A DNA stretch of 64,000 bases from JAFGRU01 sp016934985 (GTDB taxonomy: Bacteria > Desulfobacterota > Desulfuromonadia > Desulfuromonadales > JAAYDE01). The stretch covers positions 930,001 through 994,000 of the forward strand of contig CAXXJQ010000003.1 of NCBI GenBank assembly GCA_963665045.2, in the 5' to 3' direction. Positions within the stretch are counted from its first letter, which is position 1. Each line of letters starts with the position of its first letter. A model generated the notes under the pieces. The model had not been told where the DNA came from. It ran no database searches and saw only the letters and a list, made by a program, of their open reading frames with translations. The position numbers were made by a program, and so were the translations under genes. This document shows, one piece after another, positions 34,375 through 43,344 of this stretch.

Positions 34375-36000
34375 ATGAATAATCAACAGAAAATTGCCAC
34401 CTTGTTTCCCGCCGAATACAACATCCCTGAAGCCTTTCAGATTCCGGTACCATTGGAGCAGAAGGAGTATCTTATCAATGGAGAAATTCATTTCTGGGAG
34501 GGCCCCCGGCAAGAGGTGTTTTCCCCCGTTTGCGTTGCTGCGGGATCGGGCTTTGAACCCAAAAGGATTGGAAGTTACCCGCTTTTGACGGAGAAAGAAG
34601 CACTTGCCGCCCTGGATGCCGCCTGTCGTGCCTATGACAACGGCAAAGGGACGTGGCCAACCATGGCGGTTGAAGAGCGGATCAGGCATTTGGAGGCGTT
34701 TGCCTATCGCATGAAGGAAAGACGGGAGGAAATGGTCCGTCTGATCATGTGGGAAATCGGCAAAAGCCTGCTGGATTCCCGCAAAGAATTCGACCGGACC
34801 GTTGACTATATCCTCGACACCATCGATGCTCTCAAGGATCTGGACCGGGCAGGTTCACGCTTTGTCATCGATCAGGGGGTCATAGGCCAGATTCGGCGGG
34901 CCCCCATGGGCGTTGTTCTCTGCATGGGGCCCTTCAATTACCCTCTCAATGAGACTTTTACCACCCTGATCCCGGCCCTGATTATGGGGAACGCCGTCAT
35001 ATTCAAGCCGCCCAAGCTCGGTGTTCTGCTTCATCAGCCGTTGCTTGAGGCGTTCCGGGATTCCTTCCCACCAGGTATTGTCAATACGGTTTACGGCGAC
35101 GGGCCGACAGTTGTCGGGCCGCTTATGGAGTCGGGGCGCATCGATGTGCTGGCTTTTATCGGTACCAGCCAGGTCGGCGACATTCTCAAGAAGCAGCATC
35201 CGATGCCTCATCGTCTTCGCTGTGTACTGGGGTTGGAAGCAAAAAATCCAGGAGTTATTCTGCCGGATGCTGATCTCGACCTGGCGGTCGAGGAGTGCCT
35301 GCTCGGTGCTCTTTCTTTCAACGGGCAGCGTTGTACAGCTTTAAAAATGCTTTTTGTTCACCAATCCATTGCAGAATCCTTTCTGGACAAATTCTGTCAA
35401 GAGGTTGAAAAAATGAATCCGGGTATGCCCTGGGAGGAAGGGGTGCGGATTACGCCTCTGCCGGAACCGAACAAAACCGCCTATCTCAGGGAACTGCTCG
35501 AAGATGCAGTGCGGTTGGGGGCGACGATCAGGAACGAAAGCGGGGGGCTGGTGAATCGCACTTTTATGTTCCCGGCGCTTCTTTATCCCGTTAATTCTGA
35601 GATGCGGGTATTCAAGGAAGAGCAGTTCGGCCCTGTTATCCCGGTTATTCCCTACGATGATATCGAAGAGCCGATGCAGTATGTGAGCGAGTCGGACTTC
35701 GGCCAGCAGATCAGCATTTTCGGCTCCGATCCCGAACAAATCGGTGAGTTGATCGATCTGATGGTGAACCAGGTCTGCAGGGTCAATATCAACAGCCAGT
35801 GCCAGCGCGGGCCGGACACCTTTCCCTTTACCGGAAGAAAAAATTCGGCTGAGGGAACCCTTTCTGTCTCTGATGCTTTGCGCGTTTTTTCCATTCGAAC
35901 CCTGGTCGCAGGTAAAGAAACCGGCCTCAACAAACACATTTTTTCAACGGTTACCCGGGAAAGAAAGTCGCGGTTTTTGTCGACCAACTTTTTGCTTTAA
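34375..36000 (+). CDS. aldehyde dehydrogenase, probable NADP-dependent GapN-type glyceraldehyde-3-phosphate dehydrogenase
   Basis: A 541-residue aldehyde dehydrogenase. Cofactor and catalytic parts: MGPFNYPLNETFTTLIPALI, GNAVIFKPPKLGVLLHQ, FIGTSQVG, LGLEAKNPGVI with the general-base Glu region, and the catalytic Cys in SFNGQRCTALKMLF. The C-terminal QRGPDTFPFTGRKNS and EGTLSVSDALRVFSIRT are features of non-phosphorylating GAPDH, which oxidises glyceraldehyde-3-phosphate straight to 3-phosphoglycerate and yields NADPH. That substrate is inferred. GAGGGGAA precedes the ATG. A diguanylate cyclase gene follows after 15 bases. The last 30 residues are a Lys/Arg-rich extension. Confidence 0.78.
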   Translation: MNNQQKIATLFPAEYNIPEAFQIPVPLEQKEYLINGEIHFWEGPRQEVFSPVCVAAGSGFEPKRIGSYPLLTEKEALAALDAACRAYDNGKGTWPTMAVEERIRHLEAFAYRMKERREEMVRLIMWEIGKSLLDSRKEFDRTVDYILDTIDALKDLDRAGSRFVIDQGVIGQIRRAPMGVVLCMGPFNYPLNETFTTLIPALIMGNAVIFKPPKLGVLLHQPLLEAFRDSFPPGIVNTVYGDGPTVVGPLMESGRIDVLAFIGTSQVGDILKKQHPMPHRLRCVLGLEAKNPGVILPDADLDLAVEECLLGALSFNGQRCTALKMLFVHQSIAESFLDKFCQEVEKMNPGMPWEEGVRITPLPEPNKTAYLRELLEDAVRLGATIRNESGGLVNRTFMFPALLYPVNSEMRVFKEEQFGPVIPVIPYDDIEEPMQYVSESDFGQQISIFGSDPEQIGELIDLMVNQVCRVNINSQCQRGPDTFPFTGRKNSAEGTLSVSDALRVFSIRTLVAGKETGLNKHIFSTVTRERKSRFLSTNFLL

Positions 36001-36015
36001 GGTTTTGGAGGTTTA

Positions 36016-37632
36016 TTGGACAGGGAAAACAATATACCGGCCGAGAAACAAAACAAAAAATTCTTTCGGCATTTATTTCTGGTTGGCTTTTTCACTTCCG
36101 CGATTTTGTTTGCCATCCTGGCTTTTCTTTTTTTTACTGAGAAGGAGACACGACTGGAACAGCTCGCCTCCGAAAGACGGGCAAATATTGATTACCAGAA
36201 AAATTTAATCCTCGATATATATGAAAACGCCATTGCCGATCTGAAATTTCTTGCTAATCAGAACGAATTAAAAAGCCTTATAGCATCTGGAGACAATCGG
36301 GTTAGATCACAGATTGAAGAGGAATACCTGAATTTTATCCGTTTTAAAACCCTATATGACCAAGTCTGTTTTGTGGATGAGAATGGCCAGGAAATTGTCC
36401 ATGTCGAGCGGCAACCAGATAAAGCGTTTCTGGTTCCCCATAGCCGGCTTGAGAATAGAAAAGACCTCGAATATTTTCAAAAAACCATGGCCTTGCCGCC
36501 GGGCGCAGTTTATATATCTCCGATGAATTTAACTTTTAAAAACGGCAAGGTGGAATTTCCTTTGCGACCTGTCATCTATTTCGTAATGCCTGTTTTTGAT
36601 GAGGAGTCGAACAAAAAGGGTGTTGTGGTACTCAATTATCGCGGGGACCGGTTGATAGAATCTTTGCGGGAGTCCGGCAGTATTTCCAATGACGAAACTT
36701 ATCTTATGGACGCCGACGGTTACTGGTTATGTGCTTTGAACCCGGAAAATGAGTGGGGATCGGTACTGGAGGAAAGGAAAGACTGCAACTTTGCCAGTAA
36801 ATTTCCTGCCGAATGGAAAAAGATATCCCGGGCTGAATTTTCCCAGTTTACCAATATGAACGGGATGTTTACCGCAAAAGCCTTCTTCCCGGCTCTTGAG
36901 GTTTTTAAAAAGACAGAGGTCGGTTTGCCGACCGGACAACATGATAGAGCAACTTATGTTTATCATTGGATTCTGTTGTCCCATGTCCCATTTGAGGATT
37001 TGCACAAAACAAATTCTATCTTATTCAAGGAGTTTCTCTGGGTTGGAGTCATTCTTTTCTTCAGCAGCCTGATCCCCATCTGGCTGATTGCAGAAAGAAT
37101 GGATCGGCGCAAGGAAAATCAGGAGCGGCTGTTTTTTTCGGCCACTTATGATGAAGTGACCGGGTTGCTTAAACGGGCGCCTTTTGTTGAAAAACTGGGG
37201 GATACCTATGAGGAATCGCTTCGCTACCAGAGAAAATTCGGGATTCTCTTTATCGATCTTGATGACTTTAAGTCTGTTAATGATACCTACGGGCATTCTG
37301 AAGGGGATAAGGTTCTGAAAGAGACCGCCCGCAGGTTGCTGGCGGGCATTCGCAAATCTGATACCGTTGGGCGAATGGGGGGGGATGAATTTGCGGTATT
37401 GCTGCCTGTTATCGAGGACACGCGAGATATTGAGGCCGTGGCAGGAAAAGTCCTGAAAGAGTTGGCGGTTCCATTTTCCGCCGGCAATCATTTGATTCAA
37501 CTCGGCGCCAGTATTGGTATCTGTTATTTTCCCAAGCATAAGGGCACTCCTGAATCATTTCTTAAAAAAGCCGATGCGGCCATGTATGAGGCCAAGCGAG
37601 TGGGGAAAAACACCTTCCGAATGGCTGACTGA
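36016..37632 (+). CDS. membrane diguanylate cyclase with extracytoplasmic Cache-type sensor
   Basis: A 538-residue signalling protein. A basic N-terminus leads into a membrane helix (LFLVGFFTSAILFAILAFLF, about 20-39), then a large periplasmic sensor of double-Cache type (about 45-325; LYDQVCFVDENGQEIVHVER, DLEYFQKTM, PVIYFVMPVF), a second helix (FLWVGVILFFSSLIPIWLI), and a GGDEF domain. RMGGDEFAVLL is intact and RKSD five residues before it is a proper inhibitory I-site, so it should make cyclic-di-GMP and be feedback-controlled. The start is TTG 36016 with GGAGG upstream. The c-di-GMP it makes could feed the MshEN protein at 16519; this is inference. Confidence 0.9.
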   Translation: MDRENNIPAEKQNKKFFRHLFLVGFFTSAILFAILAFLFFTEKETRLEQLASERRANIDYQKNLILDIYENAIADLKFLANQNELKSLIASGDNRVRSQIEEEYLNFIRFKTLYDQVCFVDENGQEIVHVERQPDKAFLVPHSRLENRKDLEYFQKTMALPPGAVYISPMNLTFKNGKVEFPLRPVIYFVMPVFDEESNKKGVVVLNYRGDRLIESLRESGSISNDETYLMDADGYWLCALNPENEWGSVLEERKDCNFASKFPAEWKKISRAEFSQFTNMNGMFTAKAFFPALEVFKKTEVGLPTGQHDRATYVYHWILLSHVPFEDLHKTNSILFKEFLWVGVILFFSSLIPIWLIAERMDRRKENQERLFFSATYDEVTGLLKRAPFVEKLGDTYEESLRYQRKFGILFIDLDDFKSVNDTYGHSEGDKVLKETARRLLAGIRKSDTVGRMGGDEFAVLLPVIEDTRDIEAVAGKVLKELAVPFSAGNHLIQLGASIGICYFPKHKGTPESFLKKADAAMYEAKRVGKNTFRMAD

Positions 37633-38025
37633 AAAGGTATTAATAGAACGGCCTGACAGGAAAAACAGATAAAAATCAATTCGGTGGCTATTTAGCGTGT
37701 TGGGCAGGAAGGTTTTGGAAAAAGCGGAAAAAAGATATTGGCTGGGGAAAAATCAGAAAAGATATCCTGAAAGTGTTTCTTTGGATGAATGTTGTCTTTG
37801 GGAGGAATGCCCAGAACTTAGAATAGATTGCAAAAATTGAAATTTTGTCGACCATGTCCGGAATGGTTGGCTGTAGACGTTTTTGCTTTGGTCAGGCTAT
37901 ACAATTTTCCCATCAAGGAATTGAACAACTGTCATAAGTTGCTGAATAGTTTCCCTTTTTTTCTTACTGATTGAAAATCCATTCCAGTGTCCAGGGTATG
38001 ATCTGTAACGGAAAGATTTTTGCCG
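37633..38025. other. gene-free stretch between convergent genes
   Basis: No gene, clear hairpin or repeat seen between the diguanylate cyclase and the XRE regulator. Confidence 0.4.
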
Positions 38026-38430
38026 TTAGAGTGTTTGTTTGCCGGTTTCTTTTTCCCGATTTGTTTCTACCCTGCTGGCTTCAGCTGCTGACTGAGCAAG
38101 ATGAAGCAGCATGACAAGGCGGTCCAGAGTACACTCTCTGGCAAGATTGCCGATCTGCTGAACGATCTTGGACGTTTCATCTGAGGTGGTTTTTTCGCTT
38201 TTTCCTAAAACCAAAAAGTCGATGCTGACTCCAAAATGGCGTGCGAGCTGAGAAAGTTCCCAAGGGGTAAAATCAGTAATACCCTGTTCACGATTGCTGA
38301 TGCTGCTTGGTTGCCCGAGACCGAGTACTTTGGCAAGCTTTTCCTGACAAATTCCAGCACGATGCCTTAAATCGGCAACCCTGCGACCCAAATGGTAACT
38401 AATTTCATTGTTTTTTTCGTTTGGTTTCAT
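38026..38430 (-). CDS. XRE-family helix-turn-helix regulator
   Basis: A 134-residue protein with one helix-turn-helix of the Cro/C1 (XRE) type: LGRRVADLRHRAGICQEKLA, VLGLGQPSSISNREQGITDF, and TPWELSQLARHFGVSIDFLV (residues about 14-75). The C-terminal 60 residues are helical and probably for dimerisation. ATG 38430 is preceded by GGAAAGGGAAA; an upstream in-frame ATG at 38595 gives a 55-residue extension with no family likeness. The region ahead has three copies of a TTYCGTRnAAA-like motif, possible self-binding sites. A lone regulator; no obvious target except the small frame at 38805. Confidence 0.78.
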   Translation of the reverse strand: MKPNEKNNEISYHLGRRVADLRHRAGICQEKLAKVLGLGQPSSISNREQGITDFTPWELSQLARHFGVSIDFLVLGKSEKTTSDETSKIVQQIGNLARECTLDRLVMLLHLAQSAAEASRVETNREKETGKQTL

Positions 38431-38646
38431 TCGCTGTTTTTCCCTTTCCAAAGGCAACCGGACTTTTGGGCCGTTTTTCGGAATATGCACATGGTATTTC
38501 AAGGGCACATCCGCTTTTTGCAACAGAGGGGGGTGTAAGAACGGATGAAGTGGGGCCGAATCAAGTGCCACGGTTGCTAATATGTGACGAAACATGAACC
38601 AAGCCGAAAAAAATATAACATCGTTCTATTTTTTATTCAAGAAAAG

Positions 38647-38776
38647 TATTCCATTTCGTAGAAAAAATTTTATTCCGTAAAAATCACGCTTTATTTCTAA
38701 GGGAAAGTTTTCGAGTTTCACTTAAAAAAATATAAAAATCAAGCCACTATTGGATAGTTCTCATTCCGTGAAAACA
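38647..38776. promoter_or_regulatory. repeated TTCCGTRAAA-like motifs between the XRE gene and a small divergent frame
   Basis: TTTCGTAGAAA (38654-38664), TTCCGTAAAAA (38673-38683) and TTCCGTGAAAA (38764-38774) sit in an AT-rich gap upstream of the XRE gene. Similar spaced sites often are operators for the adjacent repressor. Pattern only. Confidence 0.35.
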
Positions 38777-38804
38777 CCATAAAGAATATAACAAGGTTTG
38801 TTTA

Positions 38805-38963
38805 ATGAGTGTGAAACGTGGGAATATTAGAAGGAGGAGTATCCTCTTCCAGGATATTTTTCAAAGCTTGGCAAAATCCAGGGCGTCGGTCGGGAGCGCA
38901 ATTTTTGCCGCCGGAATTCTGCAGGTAAAGACGGCTGTCTCAAAAATTGAAAAAGAAAAATGA
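38805..38963 (+). CDS. possible small basic protein divergent from the XRE gene
   Basis: A 52-codon frame (MSVKRGNIRRRSILFQDIFQ at its start) with AAGG eight bases before the ATG. It is strongly basic at the N-terminus, with a short hydrophobic middle (GSAIFAAGILQV). It lies divergent to the XRE regulator with repeated motifs between, as regulator-target pairs do. No family is recognised and it may be chance; the 964-1171 continuation to the next gene (38964-39171) shows nothing. Confidence 0.25.
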   Translation: MSVKRGNIRRRSILFQDIFQSLAKSRASVGSAIFAAGILQVKTAVSKIEKEK

Positions 38964-39171
38964 AGCTTCTGTTATTGATTAAATAGAGGGAAAACCACCT
39001 GAGACTCTCCTGTTTCGAGGAGGTTATATATAAAATAAAAAAATTTTTAACCTTTAAGATGCTTCCTTTTAGTAAAAAAAACCAAATTTGGTATCACAAT
39101 TGAAGTGTAAATCCACCCAAAGATTTCTGGAAGGATTTGAGCCACGTCTCCATTCCGATTGAAATGTCATT

Positions 39172-39510
39172 ATGAAATATAAGAAACAAAATAATGTGAA
39201 ACAAATATTTATGCTGGGCTTGGTTGTCGGCATGATTTTGTGCGGGATAATCATTATATCCTTCTTCGTTCTTGGGAATCCCAATTTGGGTTTTGACAGG
39301 CTCTGGTCTAAAAACGATTATGCCCCCTATTTTAAAACTAAAATGAAAGGGCTTTTTTCAGACAGCAAGCACCAGCCTCCTTATCGGATAAAAAAAATAG
39401 AACGAGATGGAAAGGACTATGTTTATATTCTTGAAGGCGTTCAAGAGAAGTCCTTTGAAAAAACTGAAATCCATCCCAACCGAAAACCGGTGAAAATCTC
39501 CCCAATGTGA
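39172..39510 (+). CDS. hypothetical single-pass membrane protein
   Basis: A 112-residue protein not recognised. A basic start (MKYKKQNNVK) is followed by one strong membrane helix (IFMLGLVVGMILCGIIIISF), then a soluble domain of about 75 residues with DYVYILEGVQEKSFEK. The topology is probably N-terminus inside with the domain outside. The ribosome site is weak. AT-rich, alone, with no conserved context visible; the next 280 bases have no gene. Confidence 0.5.
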   Translation: MKYKKQNNVKQIFMLGLVVGMILCGIIIISFFVLGNPNLGFDRLWSKNDYAPYFKTKMKGLFSDSKHQPPYRIKKIERDGKDYVYILEGVQEKSFEKTEIHPNRKPVKISPM

Positions 39511-39788
39511 TTCATGTAGCTTATCCGAGCACTCGCTTTTTCACACTTTAGGTTCAGTTGTCATAATCTCGCTTTTGAACAGTTCTTTTTTACCCCGCCA
39601 GCAGTGAATACCTGGATTTCATATTTTCCAAATTGTTATCCGAAAGACCACCTCTCTTTTTCGCTTATAAGAAAAGGTGTTTGACAAATTCACGTTTACA
39701 CTTTCTAATTTACTAATCAGGAAAATTTGGGGGATATCTGAGCTTTTGCTGAGAATCCGTTACATGCGTCTTTAATGGGGAGGAAGCC

Positions 39789-40808
39789 ATGGAAATAGAA
39801 TTTCACTACTGGATGACCGGTTTTATTGCCAGGGAGGCGGGGTTTGAACCTGATGAAGCTGCAATCATCGCCTTTTCATCTCAATATGTAGATGAAAATG
39901 ATGTCATTTTTGAGGTTGCAGACAAAGCAAGCGGGGATATTTACCAGAATTACATTAGCCAGACCATGAATATTCTCAAACCCAAAAAGGACCTCATGCG
40001 GATATATCCCATGTTCCATTTTGTTCCCGGCGAACCTGATGCTCCATCCGCCCGTCGCAAGGATGGCAAAAGGCATATACTCAACACCACCCCCAATAGC
40101 GAGAATGCCAATGAAATCGTGGACAGTGCCTTCAAATCAGACCACCAGATCCGCCTTTACCGCATTGGCATTTCAACACACAGCTATGTTGACACCTGGG
40201 CTCACCAGAACTTTGTCGGTTGGTACGATGATTTTAACCATATTGATCTCGATATCAAGCCGAATATCGGACATGCGGATGGCGAACACCATCCGGACTG
40301 GATCAGTCACCGTTGGATCGACAACCGTCTGGTAGAGCCGGTGGTAAACAATAAATTACGCTTTTTATCTGCTGCAAGGGAGCTGTTTCGCAAGTATTGT
40401 AATTATCAGGAATGCCAGGGAAAGCCAAATTACTTTTCCAACTGGGATGACCTGAAGGGGCGGATTGAAGACTTGTGGGGGCCGAACTATACCGGAAGCT
40501 TTTCAAAATATGTGGAAGGAAGAAATGCGGCTTACCGCAAGGCCATGCCCTGGCTTAAGGGGTTTAACGAGCGCAAATGGTTTGACGAGGCGATTGAAAC
40601 AAAAATTATTGGGGGGGCGGATTCTCATGAAGGCCTAAAAGCGAAATTTACCTTGTTTGAAGATAAGTATTTCTGGAAGGAGGGGCTGGACAGGGAGACT
40701 ACCCACTGGTTCCGCTTCCAGGAGGCCGTCAAAGATCATCAGAAAACAGCCATGAAGCAGATTGCGCCGGTATTCAGTGAAATGGGTCTGGAGTTGAATA
40801 AAGTATGA
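39789..40808 (+). CDS. DUF6765-family protein
   Basis: A 339-residue protein resembling DUF6765: EIEFHYWMTGFIAREAGF at the start, AFSSQYVDENDVIFEV, FHFVPG near 79-84, and the His/Asp-rich IGISTHSYVDTWAHQNFVG (near 127-146) that has the look of a metal site like zinc-dependent phospholipase C. A later GHADGEHHPDWISHRW adds more His and Asp. No signal peptide is seen. GGGGAGG stands right upstream of the ATG. The true reaction is unknown; metal binding is inferred from the clustered His and Asp. A strong terminator follows 120 bases after the stop. Confidence 0.75.
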   Translation: MEIEFHYWMTGFIAREAGFEPDEAAIIAFSSQYVDENDVIFEVADKASGDIYQNYISQTMNILKPKKDLMRIYPMFHFVPGEPDAPSARRKDGKRHILNTTPNSENANEIVDSAFKSDHQIRLYRIGISTHSYVDTWAHQNFVGWYDDFNHIDLDIKPNIGHADGEHHPDWISHRWIDNRLVEPVVNNKLRFLSAARELFRKYCNYQECQGKPNYFSNWDDLKGRIEDLWGPNYTGSFSKYVEGRNAAYRKAMPWLKGFNERKWFDEAIETKIIGGADSHEGLKAKFTLFEDKYFWKEGLDRETTHWFRFQEAVKDHQKTAMKQIAPVFSEMGLELNKV

Positions 40809-40930
40809 TATGGCTTTTTTACCGGAAACGGCCGAGGGGATCTTTAACCATATCCGCGGCGGGCTCCCAAAGGTTTATGGCTGGATCGTTATGACCCGCC
40901 CCTCAGCAAGGGTTATCTTTTCAAAGTGCC

Positions 40931-40985
40931 GATAAAAAATGCCGCATGACTTCTTTACAAATGAACCCATGCGGCATTTTTTATC
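40931..40985. terminator. 18-bp perfect bidirectional terminator
   Basis: GATAAAAAATGCCGCATG (40931-40948) and CATGCGGCATTTTTTATC (40968-40985) pair over 19 bases of loop; T's on both strands. It separates the DUF6765 gene from convergent cheV. Confidence 0.92.
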
Positions 40986-41000
40986 GGAAAAAGTCGGGAA

Positions 41001-41993
41001 TCAAGCGGCAGCTTCAGGAATCTCCGTGCTGAAGACCAGTGTGTCCACCATGCTGATTAATTCCTTGATTTCGGGTTTACTCATATAGCCGTTCGCCCCG
41101 ACAGAATCACACTTATGGGCCATCTGTTCCGTAATTAACGAAGAAAACATCACTATTTTGAGATTTTTTAAACCTAATTCTTCGCGGATTTTTCGACACA
41201 GTGTCAGACCATCCATTTTTGGCATTTCGATATCGGTTATCAGAAGGTCAAGATGCTTGAGCAGTTCTTCTTCCGAGCCGTTGCATTCATTCAGCAAATT
41301 GCGGATGGCCTCGTAGCAATCGTCACCATCGGGAAAAATTTCGAGTTTTTTATATCCGGAATCGGTCAGGACTTTTTGAATGGAGAGTCGAATGATGGAA
41401 GAATCTTCCGCCAGCATCAGACTCACACTTTCACGAGACATCTGGTGATCTTCAACGGCATAATTATCAGCGGTTCCTGACCCGAAACCATGCTGATCAA
41501 TGGTCAGGTCCGGATCAACCTCGCTGACAACGTGCTCAAGATCGACAATCAGGATTTCACGGCTATCGATGCTGACGCTTCCCGTAAAGCGGGGACGGTA
41601 TTGATCCAGGTAAAATGGCATGGGAACGACATCGTTCCAGGATTGGCGATGAATCTGGTTGACACCATCCACCAGGAATGCGTTGGTGCGCTTGTTGAAC
41701 TTGCATACCAGGACAATTTTCCGGGTTTCCTCAGTTGTTTCCAGCTCAGCGTTCTTTTGCAAATGAAGCCCAAGATCGATCAGGGGGATTGATTGTCCCC
41801 GGACTTCAAAAACCCCAAGAACCGAAGGGGGGCTTTCCGGAATTGCGGTTCTCCTTTTTTCATCGTAAGGAATGATCTCAATTAACTTCTGGACATTGAG
41901 GCCGAAGGATTGTTCGCCGAGATAGAATTCCAAAATTTCCATCTCGTTTGTTCCACTCTCGAGAAGAATTTCTCGTTTGGTATTTTCTTTCAT
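41001..41993 (-). CDS. cheV: CheV chemotaxis coupling protein (CheW + receiver)
   Basis: A 330-residue coupling protein linking chemoreceptors to the CheA kinase. The CheW-like domain (about 18-165) shows EILEFYLGEQSFGLNVQKLI, VLGVFEVRGQSIPLIDLG and AFLVDGVNQIHRQSW. The receiver domain (about 195-320) has the acidic pair in MLAEDSSIIR, the phosphoacceptor Asp in DLLITDIEMPKMDG and the Lys in GYMSKPEIKEL. The complete receiver suggests phosphorylation-dependent adaptation. Nothing else of a chemotaxis cluster lies next to it; cheR is 9 kb away. The 520-base gap before the next gene holds its promoter. Confidence 0.9.
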   Translation of the reverse strand: MKENTKREILLESGTNEMEILEFYLGEQSFGLNVQKLIEIIPYDEKRRTAIPESPPSVLGVFEVRGQSIPLIDLGLHLQKNAELETTEETRKIVLVCKFNKRTNAFLVDGVNQIHRQSWNDVVPMPFYLDQYRPRFTGSVSIDSREILIVDLEHVVSEVDPDLTIDQHGFGSGTADNYAVEDHQMSRESVSLMLAEDSSIIRLSIQKVLTDSGYKKLEIFPDGDDCYEAIRNLLNECNGSEEELLKHLDLLITDIEMPKMDGLTLCRKIREELGLKNLKIVMFSSLITEQMAHKCDSVGANGYMSKPEIKELISMVDTLVFSTEIPEAAA

Positions 41994-42514
41994 TCATACC
42001 CCCAAGTTTAAAAAAGTGGGAAAGGGCGGATATTTGACACCCTTTTCGGCCAGATAAAACGATTTCAGGTACTGAACTGGAGTCAGGAACTTTAAAAGAT
42101 GATCGGCTTAATTGCTCAGCAAGAGATGTTCCAAAACTATCTATTGATAAATTTTCATGGGTTAGCCGGAAAAAATTATTAAAATTTCTACCACAACTGT
42201 CAGTTTTGCATCATCCCAAACCCTGTTCGCTCTATTATCGAGTGCGGTTGGTTTTGGCAAAGAATTTCAAGAAGTTTTGGTTGCCGGCAAAGAATTACCT
42301 TTGCAGACCCGAGCGTGTGCCAACCCAAGGGCCAAACTATAGACAGCCATAAAATGGACCGGAATCATTGGTCAGGATGTAGCGCCTGGAGTAAGAAATT
42401 TTTTTGGGGATGAGATGAGAATGCTTTTTTTTGCTATTCTTCTTTTAGTTTGTTTTTTTCGAGTATCTCGCAAGAGTTGTAAAAATTCGGCAGCTTCTGG
42501 CTTTCGGTCTAAAA
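41994..42514. other. divergent intergenic stretch between cheV and the receiver-HPt gene
   Basis: No gene seen. A short repeat GGCAAAGAATT occurs twice (near 42256 and 42287). No clear sigma boxes. Confidence 0.4.
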
Positions 42515-43339
42515 ATGGTGATGACGATGCGTGAATCACGGCTTCTGGTGGCGGATAATAGTGCAGGTGTTCAGAGCCAAATTCGGACAACCCTATCTGA
42601 TTGGCTGGTTCAAATAACCCCGGTCTTTGATGGCAGAGAAGCTGTAGAACTGGCCAATTCCTGTGTGTTTGACTTGGTTTTGATGGACACCTGTTTGCCG
42701 ATTGTGAATGGCTTCCAGGCGGCTTCAGCCATCCGCTCAAGCAAAAACGTTGTCCTAAAAAAACTGCCAATAATTGCCTTGGTGAGTAGAAATTTGCAGG
42801 AAGAAATAAAAAATTGCCGCAATGCCGGTATGAATGAGTCACTGGGCAAGCCCCTGGAGGTCAACCGTTTGATTAGAACCATGTCCAGATGGATTCCCAT
42901 GGCAAAGCGATCTCAAATGTCCTTCTCGCCTGTTGAGGCAAGGGATGGATTTTTTGTTACTCAAGACTTTGATAAATTTGACTACCTTCCCGGGATATCA
43001 TTAATAAAAACCCTTGAGAACCTGGGCGGGGATATCAGCCTGTATTTGATACTTCTGGAGCAGTATGTAGAAGAGAAGTGGAATATTGCCAGCCTTATCC
43101 GGCAAAATTTAATGGAGGGGCGAATTAAAGAAGCCTGTATTCTTGTTCACGGCATGAAGGGCGTGACCAGTACTCTAGGTTTGGAGGAACTGAGTCAAGT
43201 TTGCTGCCGCCTTGAAGAGGCCCTTTTGCACGGGGAACATGGAGTTTCTTGTTTGCTGGACAGTTTCGAGGCTGCACAGGCTGTGGTTCTTGGTTCCATA
43301 GACACTCTTACTAAAAAGTTGCAAAACAGCTTGTCCTGA
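42515..43339 (+). CDS. receiver - histidine phosphotransfer (HPt) protein
   Basis: A 274-residue phosphorelay protein without a kinase domain. The receiver (about 5-125) has the phosphoacceptor Asp in DLVLMDTCLPIVNGF and Lys in SLGKPLEVNRLI, but only one of the two early acidic residues (VADNS instead of the usual DD), so metal binding may be weak. The HPt domain (about 155-270) carries the phospho-His in ILVHGMKGVTSTLG, which matches HxxKGxxxxLG. It probably passes phosphate between a distant hybrid kinase and another regulator. Convergent with the PhzF gene, which ends five bases later. Confidence 0.85.
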   Translation: MVMTMRESRLLVADNSAGVQSQIRTTLSDWLVQITPVFDGREAVELANSCVFDLVLMDTCLPIVNGFQAASAIRSSKNVVLKKLPIIALVSRNLQEEIKNCRNAGMNESLGKPLEVNRLIRTMSRWIPMAKRSQMSFSPVEARDGFFVTQDFDKFDYLPGISLIKTLENLGGDISLYLILLEQYVEEKWNIASLIRQNLMEGRIKEACILVHGMKGVTSTLGLEELSQVCCRLEEALLHGEHGVSCLLDSFEAAQAVVLGSIDTLTKKLQNSLS

Positions 43340-43344
43340 AAAAT

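Noticed and set aside
38431..38595. 55-residue N-terminal extension of the XRE regulator
   Set aside because: Pro/His-rich, no family likeness, and weaker ribosome site than ATG 38430.
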